Below, piece by piece: positions 10,852-23,093 of a DNA stretch of 64,000 bases. The DNA comes from Rheum nobile (lineage: Eukaryota > Streptophyta > Magnoliopsida > Caryophyllales > Polygonaceae), in assembly GCA_027886185.1 (NCBI GenBank), contig WOAB01000127.1, forward strand, positions 868,001 through 932,000. Direction: 5' to 3'. Position numbers and translations under genes: made by a program. The stretch's first letter is position 1, and every line of letters begins with the position of its first letter. The notes beneath the pieces are model-generated. The model made no database searches. It saw nothing but the letters and a program-made list of their open reading frames with translations, and was not told the DNA's origin.

Positions 10852-11547
10852 ACAAGCCGCCGTCATGCAAAGCATTCACAACGCGTAAGACGCCTATGTG
10901 GCACTCCAAGCACAACTCACCGCAAAGGAAGCCGAGCTCGCCGAGAACGAGGATCCCAGCTTCACGGCGCTGCAAGAGCGTGACGCCGAGATCGCGAGAC
11001 TTCATGCAGCCAATAGCACACGTGTGATCCCCATGATCAACCCCACGACGCAGTGGAATGACGCTCCCGATGACGACACCCCCATGGTGCAACCTACGTG
11101 ATTACGCTCCTAGGTTGAGAGCCACCACAATCAACCAGGGCGCGTGGACACGCGTGAGTGTTACGATCCAACCCTAGCGACTCCGCCGTGCCATGAGCCC
11201 TATGAAGACGAGGCCTCCGACGCTGGCCCTTCCCGAAATTTTAGGATGTCAAGGGATCCCTTTCCCTATGTCAACACCCAAGACCGTAGGAAGACAGCAC
11301 AGTACAATGCGCGCTACCACAGTGCCAACGAGACGAAGCACCACAATAGCGACTTCCATGACTTTGCTGACGATGATGAGGATTTGGAAGCCGCAACATG
11401 CCCCCCCTGAGGTGCCCAACATTGGTGATCCCCTGTTCGATTACGATGAGGATGAGGACTTCATCCATGGTGGCAGTGTGCCCGTGCGCACCCAGCGTGA
11501 CGAGTTCTACGTGCCGCCCCCATGCGACAGTCATGCACCCCTGGAGA
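10852..11547 (+). pseudogene. A Gag, N-terminal remnant
   Basis: Continuation of A after B. Frame 2 reads an Ala/Glu-rich, coiled-coil-like segment (10898-11101) and, after a stop, an acidic segment to 11410; the coding feel then shifts to another frame (11411-11540). Stops and at least one frameshift show it is dead. It is assigned to Gag only because it lies between the A leader and the clear Gag domain at 13140. The 11543-11547 GGAGA is the target site of solo LTR I. Confidence 0.5.
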
Positions 11548-13002
11548 TGATAGGATAAAAACCTACCCACAAGTGTATGGGTCAGTTGTAGCTTTTCAAG
11601 TGTCGTTCCCAACAAGGATTGTGTAGTATCGTTTGTATCTTAAACCAGTAAGCTAAGCCAAAAGATTGGATTTTTTGTTGAACTAATAACTAAAACTAAG
11701 AAACAAATGCAAGTGATGATTGTAATCAATTGAGGGAAAGTTTCCAAGTCAAGGGATCCCCGCAACTATGCTTCAGTTGACTTAACTAGATAAATGTCTG
11801 AATTTAGTCTGTCTTTGTTGAAGGTAACTATCTTAGGAAATTACTAATTCCTCTCGGATGATAGTAAATGTGCCTAGATTCAATTAACATCCACCCTTGC
11901 GACTTGCTAATCAAGATCTAGATCCTTTGGGCACTTAAAATCTAAGGTCGAAATGAATTAACATCCACTCTCGTGACTTGCTAAATCCAACCTAATCTTC
12001 GGGTTTCTATGATAGTTATTAATCCACGGGAGAAATTAAGTTGCTCTCGCAATAATAAAATCTCAGGTTCAATTCCTAGGGTTCCAATAGAAGTTATTAC
12101 CTCTTGGTCTCAAACCCTATCTGACTACCTATTAGCGTTTTCACATCTCGGTTGCAAACCCTAATAGGATCCAATTCGCATAAGCTAATATGGGCATACA
12201 ACATCTAGGAATGAATCGACAAAGTTTCAGATTTCCATTCAGGCAAATATCAAACAAGTCTACCTACGCATAGTTGGGATCACCCCAACCCTAGAAATAT
12301 GGAAATTAGCTAGACATAATTGCAAGATCAACCAAAGAATTCATATTAACGATGAAAATCATAAACAAGATTAAAGAGGAAGAGAAACTTAGTCTTGAAT
12401 CCTGTAGACAATCTCCAAAGTTGAAATCTTCAATTCAGGCAAACAACTAGGTCTAGAAAGTTAGAAATGAGGCAAAAAGAGGCAGAAGAGAGACTGCCAA
12501 AAAACCCTAGAAATATTATTTATACCGTCCTAAAATAAAAGGGGCCGAAAAAATAACAATTCAGGTCCGCAGGGCCATAGCACGGTTTGTGACAAAACCG
12601 CACGGTTTGTCACAAATCGTGCAAGTTTACAGCCACTAGCAGGGGTATCGGCACAGTTTGTGACAAACCGTGCCGCTTTGCAGAAGCAGAATTTTTTGCA
12701 TTTTCGACCCACACGGTCAGCGACGCATTGGCACTGTTTGTCACAAACCGTGCCAAGCTGCAGAGTGACAGTCTTTGTCTTCGTTCGTCTCTGAATTCAC
12801 CCGTGCATATCTCCAATGACGTCCATGCCTCATATTGCACCCAGAAGTCCACCAATGTACCTGAAATCACGCAGAAACTCGTGTAGACATCTAAACTAAA
12901 GAAAATGATGCAAGTAGCTACAAATGCAAGATAATAAACGTGGAAATGCCTAAACTATAGCCTAAATGCATGCCCTAAATGTGTATAAAATGGATGTCAT
13001 CA
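11548..13002 (-). mobile_element. Solo LTR I (Athila-like)
   Basis: 1455 bp, TGATAGGATAAAAACC...GATGTCATCA, flanked by GGAGA (11543-11547 and 13003-13007). Minus orientation is inferred from similarity of its left end to the PBS-side end of C's LTRs. It carries dyad words such as CACGGTTTGTCACAAA(C/T)CGTG at about 12570-12770. No coding sequence; the apparent ORFs in 12530-12870 are translations of these words. Confidence 0.85.
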
Positions 13003-13007
13003 GGAGA

Positions 13008-13891
13008 TGCAACGCCGCGAACTGCGCCCCATGCGTCAGCGCACGCGACATGCGCCATGACATGTCTCCGCCTCGCGATGGCCGACGCGACCACCATAAC
13101 CAGCCTATGAACCCGCCTATGGTTCACACTCAGTGGCGCGATAATAAGGTAAAACTCGAATCTTTTGTTGGTAAATATGATGCTTCTAAATTTCTTGAGT
13201 GGCAGCAATCCATGGAGTATGTTCTAGCCCACTGCCAATACGAGGAGCATTAGAAGGTCGAGATTGTGACCTTTCACTTCACTGGCGCCGCACATGCTTG
13301 GTGGTTCCGTCTCACCAGCGAGTGAGCTAGAAGACGATTGGATCCCATCTCAAGTTGGAACCAACTGATCTATGTGATGACTAAGTGGCATGTGCTCGCA
13401 GACTACAAGGAGGACATGCGCTTTAAGATCGCCATAGCGACGCAAGGGTCCCGTACCCCTCTTGAGTTCTTTTCCGAATTGGAGGAGATGTGTCACAAGG
13501 TAGGAGTGCACCCCGCTCCTTCGGCTATAAGGTCCATGTTTCTACGTGGATTAGACATTGAGGTTCGCGAGCAACTCAAGATCCTCAACAATAAGGACTC
13601 AACACGATGACACACACGGCTATAGAGATCTACGCGCAAGTTCAAAGGCTTGGTCACGCTCTAACCCTAGGTATGGTTCTAACCCAAGTTCCAATTTTTT
13701 CTCTAATTAATCCTAGGAATGCCCCCGTAACGCATGTAGCGGCGCCCCCTGCGCGTGTCAGCGCTTCACCAACGCGCCCCAGAATGACCATGTGCGCGAC
13801 CACGTGTGCTTCAAGTGTCAAGGCCGCAGCCACCTGCATCGGGACTGCCCCAACAACAAGCGAGTCCTCTTCTCTCAGGCCGGCTACAAGT
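13008..13891 (+). pseudogene. A Gag, capsid and zinc-knuckle remnant
   Basis: Clear Ty3/gypsy Gag: the block around 13140-13330 reads 'KVKLESFVGKYD..KFLEW', 'VTFHFTGAAHAWW', and 13380-13600 continues with 'TQGSRTPLEFFSELEEM'. Premature stops occur near 13251, 13327 and 13608. A frameshift precedes the zinc knuckle C-x2-C-x4-H-x4-C (CFKCQGRSHLHRDC, about 13808-13850). The same domain order is seen in element E. Solo LTR J interrupts it at 13896. The Gag would bind the element RNA and form the particle; here it is non-functional. Confidence 0.75.
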
Positions 13892-13896
13892 CCTTT

Positions 13897-14773
13897 TGTT
13901 AGGAAGTGAACTTTTGGGAACTGGAACTCCAGTTCCCTACATAGTTCCCTTCCTCAGTTTTCCAAGTTTTGACGATGACAAACACTTTGCTACTAATAGT
14001 TCCACATGTGTAGTTGAGTAGGGAACCCAGGTTCGAGACAAGAAGAACGTAGACCAAGAAGTCAGTTTTGGGAACTGGCATGGGAACTGAAGAACGCAGA
14101 AGTCGCGCTTATATGGAAAGCGATTTAAAGGAGCGGCGGCTGGCTTATTAGGGTAGATCTTTTATATTAGAGAGAGAATATAAAAGATATCATTGTTTCC
14201 ATATATTTAGGAGATTCTTTGAATATCTTTTATGGAAGCAAAAATATGTAAAATCGGGAAAGATATTATTTGGTAACAAATATTATCTTTTTTTATTTCT
14301 TTTGATTACTTTACTTGTAAAAATCATCCAGCTGTAGATATTATTCTACATGGACGAAATGTATAAGTAAAGTAATTGAAACTCTCTCATCTCCAACGAT
14401 TTAACGAAATTCAAGAATTCATCCAGAGTTGAACGTGAAGAGAAATCGTCCTTGTTCTTGTGAGAAGAATTGTGTAAGTCACTTGCTTGTTGTGTGCTTG
14501 ATTAGGTCGAACTAGGTAGAGAGTCTTAAGTGTGTCTTAAGTCTTTAATCTATGTGTTCTATTCTAGTTGATTGTAATCGAAGCATTAATACAAGAAGTA
14601 GACTTTGAAATCCTCTTGCAAGAGAGGTAGTGGGTTTTATCCTGGATAACTAGTTGGTTATCAAAGGTTCCCACTCTAAGGAACTTGCCTTGAATCTGCT
14701 ATTGTTTTACTTATTCCGCTACTTAGGAACTGGACTCCCAGTTCCCTCGATAACTAACAAGTACGATCCTACA
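13897..14773 (+). mobile_element. Solo LTR J (SIRE-like copia)
   Basis: 877 bp, TGTTAGGAAG...ACGATCCTACA, flanked by CCTTT (13892-13896 and 14774-14778). Ends match the SIRE-type LTRs of D, F and L. A TATAAAAG box lies at 14179-14186. It sits between the zinc knuckle and protease of A. Confidence 0.88.
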
Positions 14774-14778
14774 CCTTT

Positions 14779-15519
14779 GATGACGATCCGCTTGATGATG
14801 ATTATGCTCCCCATGCCGAGGACACTCACAATGGCGCTGATGGCGACATCGAAGACGCCTACTACTGCAGCGCGCCAGGCGACGACGAAGGCACTCGCTT
14901 GGGCCTTGTCACGTGCCGTGTCCTCACGACTAAGGAGGGCACACTCGTGGATCAACGCGATAATTTGTTCCACACACGTTGCTTGGTCAAGACTGCCGAC
15001 CTCAGCGTGATCATTGATGGAGGGAGTTGTTATAACATCATCAACGAAAAGGTGATCAACCATCTCTCCCTAGAGATAACCCCTCACCCCCAACCGTATA
15101 GCCTCCAATGGATCTCCGAAGGTAATGGTGGCAATGTGGTAGAAAGACAATGTCACGTCACTTTCAATATTGGCTATTACCATGATATTGTTTTGTGCGA
15201 TGTTATTGCTATGGATGTCACTCACTTGCTTTTAGGACGCCTTTGGCAATTTGACAAGCGTGCCCTACACGATGGCTTCCTCAACAATTATGTGTTTATG
15301 CACAATGGGAAGCGCATCACTTTGCTTCCCATGAGCCCTAAGGATATCCTTCAAGATCAAGTGGAGCGTCACTGTGTAAAGGCCATTGAGCAGGCCAAGT
15401 AGCAAGCTGCCACTGTCACGCGCCCCAACGATGCAGCGTGCCCCAACGACGCAACGCGCCCCAACACTCCCACTGCCAGTGCGCGTCCCAGTGACGTGAG
15501 TGTCAGCGCGCACGACTGT
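14779..15519 (+). pseudogene. A aspartic protease region
   Basis: After solo LTR J the A polyprotein continues with an acidic linker and then a Ty3/gypsy aspartic protease. The active site is Asp-Gly-Gly-Ser in 'VIIDGGSCYN' (near 15013), as in element E, and the later 'THLLLGRLWQFD' matches the E 'CHLLLGRPWQYD' block. The frame is open to the TAG at 15400-15402. The tail 15403-15519 is a GC-rich low-complexity stretch with repeated ACGCGCCCCAACG units. Element C follows, with target site GATGC at 15520-15524. Confidence 0.75.
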
Positions 15520-15524
15520 GATGC

Positions 15525-16914
15525 TGATAGACGTTGTCGAGACGTCTAAACAAAATAATCCTAAGCAAACCTAAACAAGTAGCAAAGGCAAGCAAGAGTC
15601 GAATCCCACAGGGAGAAATTAATCTTTCAAAGTGCAAAGTCGTATGTCAAAGGTAACAAAAGGGGGTTTTGTTGATTGTTTGATTGCAAGTAAACAAAGT
15701 AAACGAAATAACAAAGATGGTAATCAATTGGGAAAAAGTATTTAGCCAGACAGATATCCACCATTCATTTGATTGGTTGATCCTAGATTCTCTCTAATTC
15801 CTTCCTATGAATGTTCTTATTCCTTTTTTGTAAGTTTATAAACAGAACAAACAGACCCTGAGAATACTAACTATTAAATAACCATGAAAACCTCACAATT
15901 CAATTCAACAGCAGCAATGAGCACAAGAATTTCGATAGATACATGCAAGAGTAGCCAACAATCATACTATTACATGCAATTAATTCTCTCTACAATAAAC
16001 TAGTCCAAACAGTTCTTAGAATATTGCAGTTGCTACACATGAATAGGGTAACTCAAACAGTAATTACCAAACCCTAGCAATAGACAATTACTAATAACAA
16101 CTAGTTGCGTCCAACAAGCGAAATCAGTAAGAATCAATGGGATGAAGCACAAGAGAATCAATACATTCAAAGGAAAAGAAATAGAATTAGAGTCTCACAA
16201 CCATTATTCAAACGAAGGCTTCAATCGTCGGACTAAGCAAAGGTTGCTTAGTTCTTCATAGTTCGAAAAGGGAAAAACAACACTGAATAATGAACGATCC
16301 TAGTCTAGATGATGAATGGAGGCTATGGAACTAGGTTTTAAATAACCTAGAAACCAAAACCTAAAGTAAAAAGATAACAAACCTAATCCTAAAAGGAAAA
16401 TAATATAAAGTACGAAATAAGAAAAGAAAATAAAACCGGAAAAAAGTAAAAATAAAGAACTTCGGAGAATTCTCACGCCTCACTGCCGTGTGCTTCCGCG
16501 ATCGCAGATGGAATTCCGCGGTCGCGGAAAATTCGACCTGCCTCGCCCTTGCTCTCGACTTTTCCCTTTTCGCTGAAGGATATTTCCGCGATCGCGGAAG
16601 AAATTCCGCAGTCGCGGAAAATGCAATTTTCTACTCGTTGTTCTCGAATTTGCCGTGATCGTCCTCCGTGCTCATCCGCGGTCGCGGCAGCTTCCTTATT
16701 CGCTTCTTCACCTTCTTACTTCGACTCTTCTCAGTCTCCTCAAGTGGTCTTCTCCTCATCGTCTGGATGTCTTCATTTTAAGCTTCTCCAAACCACTAAA
16801 GTCACACTTCTACTTCTCAACTCCAATCTCTACAATACGCTCTAAACATCTCCAAATGGTACCCAAAACATCGGTAACAACTCCTAGTTAAACCCTACAA
16901 AGTAGCGCTGATCA
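15525..16914 (-). repeat. C 3' LTR
   Basis: 1390 bp. On the minus strand it begins TGATCAGCGCTAC. Dyad words TTCCGCG(A/G)TCGCGGAA occur at 16495-16531, 16582-16623 and 16674-16690. The site 16051-16060 (CAAACAGTAA) is the unoccupied version of the place where G sits in the other LTR. Confidence 0.9.
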
Positions 16915-16929
16915 AATTCCCCCATGCTT
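16915..16929 (-). other. C polypurine tract
   Basis: Minus strand reads AAGCATGGGGGAATT next to the 3' LTR, like B's tract. Confidence 0.8.
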
Positions 16930-17301
16930 AAACATTGCTCGTCCTCGAGTAAGCTAATATAAACCTACTCCTCCAATCAAATCCCCAAGGTCTCAGGAAG
17001 CACAGAAAAACTATCTCCACTAAGAATTACACCTAACACGAAACTCCAAGGCACCAACACAATAAGCTCAACACACAAAACACAACAACCAACCAAGCTA
17101 AAAGAAAAACAGAGTACTTCCCCCAAGCTTATCCCGAACACCATAGAGTGAAAACAAAATCTAATCCTAGCCTCCATCTATCTTCTTATGCCTCCCAGAG
17201 TGACCTACCCGAATCCTCCTTATATCACCTCTTCTTATGTCACCACGCCAGGTAAAATGAGGAATCCTAAAAATCACACTCTTCTTCTTTTCACTCATTT
17301 T

Positions 17302-17331
17302 GCCAAGGCGCCCTTTCGGGTTTTCACCAAG
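17302..17331 (-). other. 30-nt block shared with B
   Basis: Reverse complement equals 9121-9150 of B with no mismatch; contains the GAAA-capped hairpin. A second hairpin of the same core lies about 120 bp away at 17442-17452. Confidence 0.65.
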
Positions 17332-17623
17332 CCACTCATTTCATTTTTCAATAGATGGGCTCACATAAAACTCACATCACTCTTGACCTCATATTACCCC
17401 AGCCAAATGCTGGTCCAAGCCACCTGCTTATTGCATAAGCCGCCCTTTCGGGTTTTCGACTTATCCCAGGATTTCTATTTTTGTCCTCAATGTAATGAAA
17501 GACAAGAAGATTAAGCACAAGGAAAAGCAGAAAAGTACTCACAACCGTCGCTGAGTTGGCTTGGACGTGGAAGTTGTTGCTGGCGGTAAAACAATGAAAG
17601 CTCATGTCTCTGGTGTTGGCGGT

Positions 17624-17795
17624 CTTCAAACTCAATCTCTCTCCACCGTGCAACCAAATAGATCCACTATAAGGTGTGGTGGATAGCAAAGAATGTGGGG
17701 CTGTACGGCCTTCAACTCAATCAAATCCCACCGTGCAACCAAAGGAATCCACTGTAAGGTGTAGTGGAATATCAAAGGAAATGGGGTTGCACGAC
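17624..17795. repeat. 86-bp tandem dimer
   Basis: Units 17624-17709 and 17710-17795, both starting CTTCAA and both containing CCACCGTGCAACCAAA, diverged by several bases; a third unit begins at 17796 and soon decays. Confidence 0.7.
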
Positions 17796-18216
17796 CTTCA
17801 ACGAACACATGGTGGAGCCCGAGTATGATCGTGGTGTGGGCTCTAGTGTTCCTCCTCCTCAGTTGTCAAATGTAGGGCCATCATCGTTGCCAAATAAAAT
17901 GTGGGGCGAATGTCTCCTCCTTGGCAGCATGATGCGCACCGTCTCTCCATGTAAAACTCGGACAACTGGCCTTCGGTAGAACTTTTTTTTTTCGATAATT
18001 TTTTTTTCCAGGTTCAGGAGATTTACAGTGATTTTTCCACGATCGCGGAAATGTTTCTGGTGTGAAACACCGTCTTCGAATTTTTGGCTCCGGGTCTCCT
18101 ACCTGCATGTTAGTCTAAAGCAAAAACAAGAACAAAAACAAAAACAAAACAAAGCAAGATAAAGCAAAAATAACTAAAGACATGGAATGAAAAGACAAGA
18201 AAAGAAATACATACCT

Positions 18217-18230
18217 CGGGTTGCCTCCCG
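18217..18230 (-). other. Conserved hairpin CGGGAGGCAACCCG in C
   Basis: Exact 14-mer also found in B (7439-7452). Seven bases before the D target site. Confidence 0.7.
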
Positions 18231-18241
18231 AGCAGCGCCTT

Positions 18242-19354
18242 TGTTAGGAAACGGAACTCAGGAACCTCAGTTCCCATGAGAGTTCCTTTCCTCAGTTTCT
18301 CTACTTTTGAAGATGACAAATACTTTGATACTAATGTTTTATCTCAAAGATGTGTTTAAAGGAACCACATGATAGTTACTGAAACCATGAAAGCCAAACA
18401 AGACAAAGAAACCAAACAAGCAAGCCAAAGGAACCCAGAAGTGCAACACGTGACTTTGCTTTTCCCGATAAAGCTGGGAACGCTGAACCTCGGACAAAAG
18501 ATGGTGAAAGCGACATGAGCAAAGCTTCTAAAGCCTGCCACCATCCAAAGGAAAGCTCCAAGCTGTCCAGAATGCTGAACCTCAGACATTGGTCGGTGAA
18601 AGCAACATGTCAAAGAGCTTGTCACCATCCAGAGCAAAGTTCCAAAGTATCTAGGTTGCTGAACCTCGGACGAAAGGTGGTTGACAATGACATGACAAAT
18701 TCTTCTGAAGCTGTTGACCAACCAATGTGGATTCTGAGTTGCCTAGGTTGTCGGTACATGTCTAAGTCAGCGTGAATCAAGGATCACCACACAACCTAGG
18801 TCAAGCTTGCTCTGTGGGAACCGAGAGAAGACTCAACCTCGAGAATACACTATATAAGGAAGACAAGCTTCAGTGTTATTCTCAAGCACTACAACAAGAA
18901 TCACACTTCATAGCAAACATAAAAGTGTGAACTCTCAACAAGATCATCAACTCAAACCAAGATCAAGAGGAACCAGTCAAGGAACCCGAGAGCTGTGTGC
19001 TAGTTTCTGTGACTGTAAGTGAGTTAGTTCCTTAGTTCTTAGGACTGCTTCTTGGATTGATTATACTTTCTATTAAGTTTATCTAGGATTGTCTAACTGT
19101 GTATAAGACAAAGAAACTGTGTGTTTGTTCCTAGAGTAACCTGTAACCGAAGTGATAAGAAATCAAGAAGTAGACCTTGAAATCCTTTCGAAAGAAAGGT
19201 AGTGGTTTTTATCCTAGATTGCTAGTTGGAAATCGAAGGTTTCCACTATAAGGAACTTGTTCATTTATATTTGATTGTTTATTTCCGCTACGAAGGGAAC
19301 TGTAATCTGTATTCTCAGTTCCCTTGTTCTTAATCTAACAATCACGATCCTATA
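18242..19354 (+). repeat. D 5' LTR
   Basis: TGTTAGG...ATCCTATA; the last bases are TATA where the 3' copy has TACA, a mutation of the conserved CA end. Confidence 0.92.
18851..18858 (+). promoter_or_regulatory. TATA box of D 5' LTR
   Basis: TATATAAG, conserved at 35908-35915 in the 3' LTR and matched by TATAAAAG in the related LTRs of F and L. Confidence 0.55.
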
Positions 19355-19356
19355 AT

Positions 19357-19368
19357 TGGTATCAGAGC
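19357..19368 (+). other. D primer binding site (tRNA-iMet)
   Basis: TGGTATCAGAGC two bases after the 5' LTR. Confidence 0.85.
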
Positions 19369-19409
19369 AGGAAAAGCTCTAGATCTTTGTTTAAGTTTGC
19401 AGATCTAAG

Positions 19410-19720
19410 ATGTCTCAGTCAAACAAGTTTGAGCTCGGAATCTCCACCAACAAACCACATCTCCGAAAGAAGGGAGAGAAAACATGGTGGGCCGAGTGCA
19501 TGGAGAGCCACATAAAGACCAGTGACTACCAATGCTGGAGGGTAGTCGAGAATGGAGATGGCTATGTCAATCTCAATCAAAAGGATGAAGAATGGAAACC
19601 TGAGCATTATGTCATCATGGAAAAGAATGCCAAGGCTAGACAGTTCATTCTCAATGGACTGGATAGAGAAGATATGGACAAAGTCATAGGAATCAAGACG
19701 GCGAAAGAGATGTGGCAAGA
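19410..19720 (+). pseudogene. D Gag, N-terminal part (split by E)
   Basis: Starts at ATG 19410 with MSQSNKFELGISTNKPHLRK, the same N-terminus as the intact Gag of F and L. The first 104 codons are open and end where element E was inserted, at the Trp-Gln of 'KEMWQ'. The frame resumes after E at 27507. Gag of this family forms the particle and binds element RNA. Confidence 0.85.
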
Positions 19721-20727
19721 TGATGCATGAGGATCGGGATGAAGCCTTCGGTGCGAGGAAGTCCACAAGAGCCATGGAAATGGCAAGACAACAACACCAA
19801 CCGGCAAGGAACTTGGCACCGGCGAGAGAGAGATTTGAGGGCAGATTGGGGCGCGCCTTGGGCTGATTCTTTGGATGATCTTGGGGTGATTCAAGAGTGG
19901 ATTGAGGTCAGGATGAGAGGTGGAGAGATAGGGCCAAGTCGAATGGGATATGGACTCACAAGGGTTGGATATGACGCACCTCGCCTTGTAAGAACTAGTG
20001 AAGGAAATTGCTTTGGATATGACGCACCAAAGGAGATCCTTGCACGGGGGTTGATATTACTCACAACCTGGATTTGAAGCTATCTAAGAGATGAAAAGAA
20101 ACACTAAAATTCTGCAGAAAACTCCATTGAAAAACGAGAGAGAAAAACAAGGTTTTAGGTTCATGTTTTGCATAATGAAAACAAGGGCCGGCTATCCCTT
20201 ATATACCCAACTTTTAATGCTGAAATTTAGCCATCACATAGCCAATAACTAAGGTAGAAAATGTCATGAAGACCCACACAAAATCGGCATTAAATGCCTC
20301 TTCAAATCAAGCCCCACATGGCTTAAGGAAACCTTGCGCCTAGCCCGGTTGTTGCACCAAGGCACACATGGCCTTCTCTTCCATTTGGCTCGGCTCTCCC
20401 ATGGTCATCAAGCCAGCCTGGAGTCCCTCTTGCAATGCTCGAGCCCGAGCCCGAGTGATTCGCCCCGGAAAGACCCGAGCGTCGGCCTCCCTTGTGCCTA
20501 CCATAGGTGTGCGACACTTCCTTGCTTCCACACCAGTTTCATAGGCATTCTTGTGCTCAATATCTCCTAGAGGACCAATGGAGTCATCCCCCAAAAGATG
20601 GCTCAGAGAGTTGTGAGAATCGCCGGGCCAACTTCCATGCCCTAGCTCGGATGCCCTAGGCACGGCGGCGACGGCGCTTGACTCTTCATGGCTTGAGTCT
20701 TGTTCATGATGCGACGTAGTCACATCA
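19721..20727 (-). repeat. E 3' LTR
   Basis: 1007 bp; minus strand starts TGATGTGAC and ends GCATCA. It overlaps the last 129 codons of the pol frame (to 20340). By eye about 30 substitutions distinguish it from the 5' LTR. Confidence 0.9.
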
Positions 20728-20984
20728 TCCTCCCCTTCTTGAAAAGGATTCGCCCACGAATCTTGATCCTGAAATTCATCATCATTGTCAAGAAAGAAAG
20801 GTGCAAGATCGGATACGTTGAATACCTCATGAACGCCATAGCTTGGTGGCAAATCGATCTTGTAAGCATTATCATTGATTCGCTCCAAAACCTGAAAAGG
20901 ACCATCACCCCTTGGCTTGAGTTTGGAGTTCCTAAGTGACGGAAAACGCTCCTTCCTCAAGTGCACCCATACGAGGTCGCCGGG
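20340..20984 (-). pseudogene. E integrase C-terminal end, overlapping LTR
   Basis: Continues the pol frame after the TAG at 20985-20987. It reads PGDLVWVHLRKERF, DGPFQVLERINDNAYKIDLP and FNVSDLAPF, the GPF/Y-type C-terminal module of Ty3/gypsy integrases that binds DNA and can influence target choice. The QEGEDD stretch is encoded by the polypurine tract. From 20727 down the frame is LTR sequence, rich in Ser/His/Glu, and ends at 20340. Similar pol-LTR overlap is known in CRM elements. I do not see a canonical chromodomain. Confidence 0.75.
20728..20741 (-). other. E polypurine tract inside the integrase frame
   Basis: Minus strand CAAGAAGGGGAGGA, translated as Gln-Glu-Gly-Glu-(Asp) in the pol frame; the LTR begins with the next base. 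Element A has the equivalent at 51599-51612. Confidence 0.75.
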
Positions 20985-23039
20985 CTAAAAAATGACCTCC
21001 TTATGCCCCTTGTTAGCTTGACGCACGTATTGCATTGTGCGCCTCTCCAATTGAAGGCGTGTATCCTCGTGAAGCTTCTTGATCCTAGCAGCATGATCAA
21101 GTCCTTCACGGCTCTCCCGGTCCTTAGTTGCATAAGGCATCAAATCAAGTGGTGTAATGGGTTTGCACCCATAAACCACCTCAAAAGCAGTCTTCTTGGT
21201 GGCCGAATGCACCGAACGGTTGTATGCAAATTCTATGAAGGCTAGGCACTCTTCCCACCTGTGCAAGTTAGTAGACAAAAGAGAGCGCAAAAGAGAACCA
21301 AGGGTACGATTCACTACCTCGGTTTGTCCATCCGTTTGTGGATGACAAGTGGTGGAGAAAAGCAACTTTGTGCCCAACTTAGCCGAAAGTGTCTTCCAAA
21401 AATAGCTCAGAAATTTGAGATCACGATCTGAAACAATTGACCTAGGGACTCCATGTAATCTCACAATATTATCAAAGAAAAGACTAGCTACATGAGATGC
21501 ATCATCAGTTTTGTGGCATGCGATAAAATGAGCCATTTTCGAGAACCGATCTACCACAACATATATGGAGTCCCTCCCCCTCTTATATCGAGGTAATCCC
21601 AACACAAAATCCATGGAAATGTCTTCCCAAGGAACTTGTGGAATAGGAAGGGGAGTGTACAAACCATGCGGTTGTACCTTGGACTTGGCACGCAAACAAG
21701 TCACACATGAAGCACACAATTTCTCAACGGACTTAAGCATGCGTGGCCAATAGAAATGCTCCCTAAGGACATGCAAAGTTTTCATTACCCCAAAGTGCCC
21801 CATGAGACCACCACCGTGGGCCTCTTGCACTAGAAAATGCCGAATAGATCCCTTAGGCACACACAATCTAGGACCCTTAAACAAAAAGCCATCATGCAAG
21901 TAGAATTGGTCCTTACTCCCCTTAGCTACGCATGCTTGAAAAATATCATGGAAATCAGCATCATCCACATATAATTCACGCATAAAAGCAAATCCAAGCA
22001 ACTTAGCATCAAGAAGGGAAAGAAGTGCATACCTCCTAGAAAGGGCGTCGGCGACGATGTTGTCCTTACCCTTCTTATGCTTGATGACATAAGGGATGTA
22101 TTCAATAAACTCGACCCACTTGGCATGGCGCTTGTTGAGCTTGCTTTGCCCCTTGAGATATTTCAGCGCCTCGTGGTCGGAATGGATCACAAACTCGCGC
22201 GGCAATAAGTAGTGTTGCCACACCTTGAGAACCCGGACAAGGGTGAGAAATTCTTTGTCATAGGTGGGGTAATTCACCTCAGCCCCACCTAATTTCTCGC
22301 TGAAATACGCCACGGGTTTGCCTTCTTGCATAAGCACGCCGCCGAAGCCAATGCCCGACGCATCACACTCAATTTTGAACATCTGGTTGAAATCAGGCAA
22401 GGCAAGGAGAGGTGCTTGTGTGAGCTTCGCCTTGAGGATGTTGAAGGCGTCTTCTTGAGGTCCCTTCCACCTGAAGGGGACGTTCTTCTTAGTGAGCTCG
22501 GTGAGGGGCGAAGCTAAGGAGCTAAACTCCCTCACAAATCGCCGATAGAAGCCCGCCAACCCTAGGAAGCTCCTAACTTGCGTCATGGTCATGGGAGTAG
22601 GCCAATCTCGGATGGCTTTGACCTTTTCTTCATCCACCTTCAGGCCATCCTTGAACACCACAAAACCAAGAAACACCACATGATCCGAGCAAAAATGACA
22701 TTTCTTAAAGTTAGCAAATAGTCTCTCTTTCCTTAGGACATCTAGCACTTGCCTAAGGTGCTCAACATGCTCTTGCAAGTTATGGCTATACACTAGGATA
22801 TCATCGAAGTATACCACAACAAACTTGCCAAGAAAGGAGCGGAGGACATGGTTCATCAACCTCATAAAGGTGCTAGGAGCGTTGGTTAGACCGAAAGGCA
22901 TAACCAACCACTCATAGAGCCCATACTTAGTTTTAAACGCCGTCTTCCACTCATCACCCTCTTTCATCCGGATTTGATGATAGCCACTTTTCAAGTCAAT
23001 CTTTGAGAAGATACTTGAACCGTGGAGCTCATCGAGCAT
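20985..23039 (-). pseudogene. E reverse transcriptase, RNase H and integrase
   Basis: 684 open codons of Ty3/gypsy pol, ending in a TAG. RT: 'FSKIDLKSGYHQIRM', 'MPFGLTNAPSTFMRLMN', catalytic Tyr-Phe-Asp-Asp in 'VVYFDDILVYS' (about 22800). RNase H: catalytic Asp in 'IECDASGIGFGGVL' (about 22360) and 'FVIHSDHEALKYL'. Integrase: zinc module H...H...C-x2-C ('EAHGGGLMGHFG' to 'CASCVTC'), then the catalytic core with Asp in 'ISMDFVLGLP', Asp in 'VSDRDLKF' and Glu in 'TDGQTEV'. All catalytic residues are present. The upstream TGA (23094-23096) and downstream TAG lie in the same frame, so only nonsense changes separate this from the neighbouring segments. Confidence 0.92.
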
Positions 23040-23093
23040 ATCATCAAGCCGCGGAATAGGGTGGCGGTACTTGATGGTTATGTTGTTGATTGC

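Larger units (their letters stand above)
16930..18216 (-). other. C 3' untranslated region
   Basis: No convincing gene on either strand. It contains the 30-nt block shared with B (17302-17331), a second CCCGAAAGGG hairpin (17442-17452), an 'ATTGAGGACAA' Athila-like motif near 17485, an 86-bp tandem dimer and one dyad word at about 18031-18050. Confidence 0.55.

Noticed and set aside
12530..12870. Overlapping minus-strand ORFs rich in 'RFVTN' repeats
   Set aside because: They are translations of the palindromic words in solo LTR I; no protein family is recognisable.
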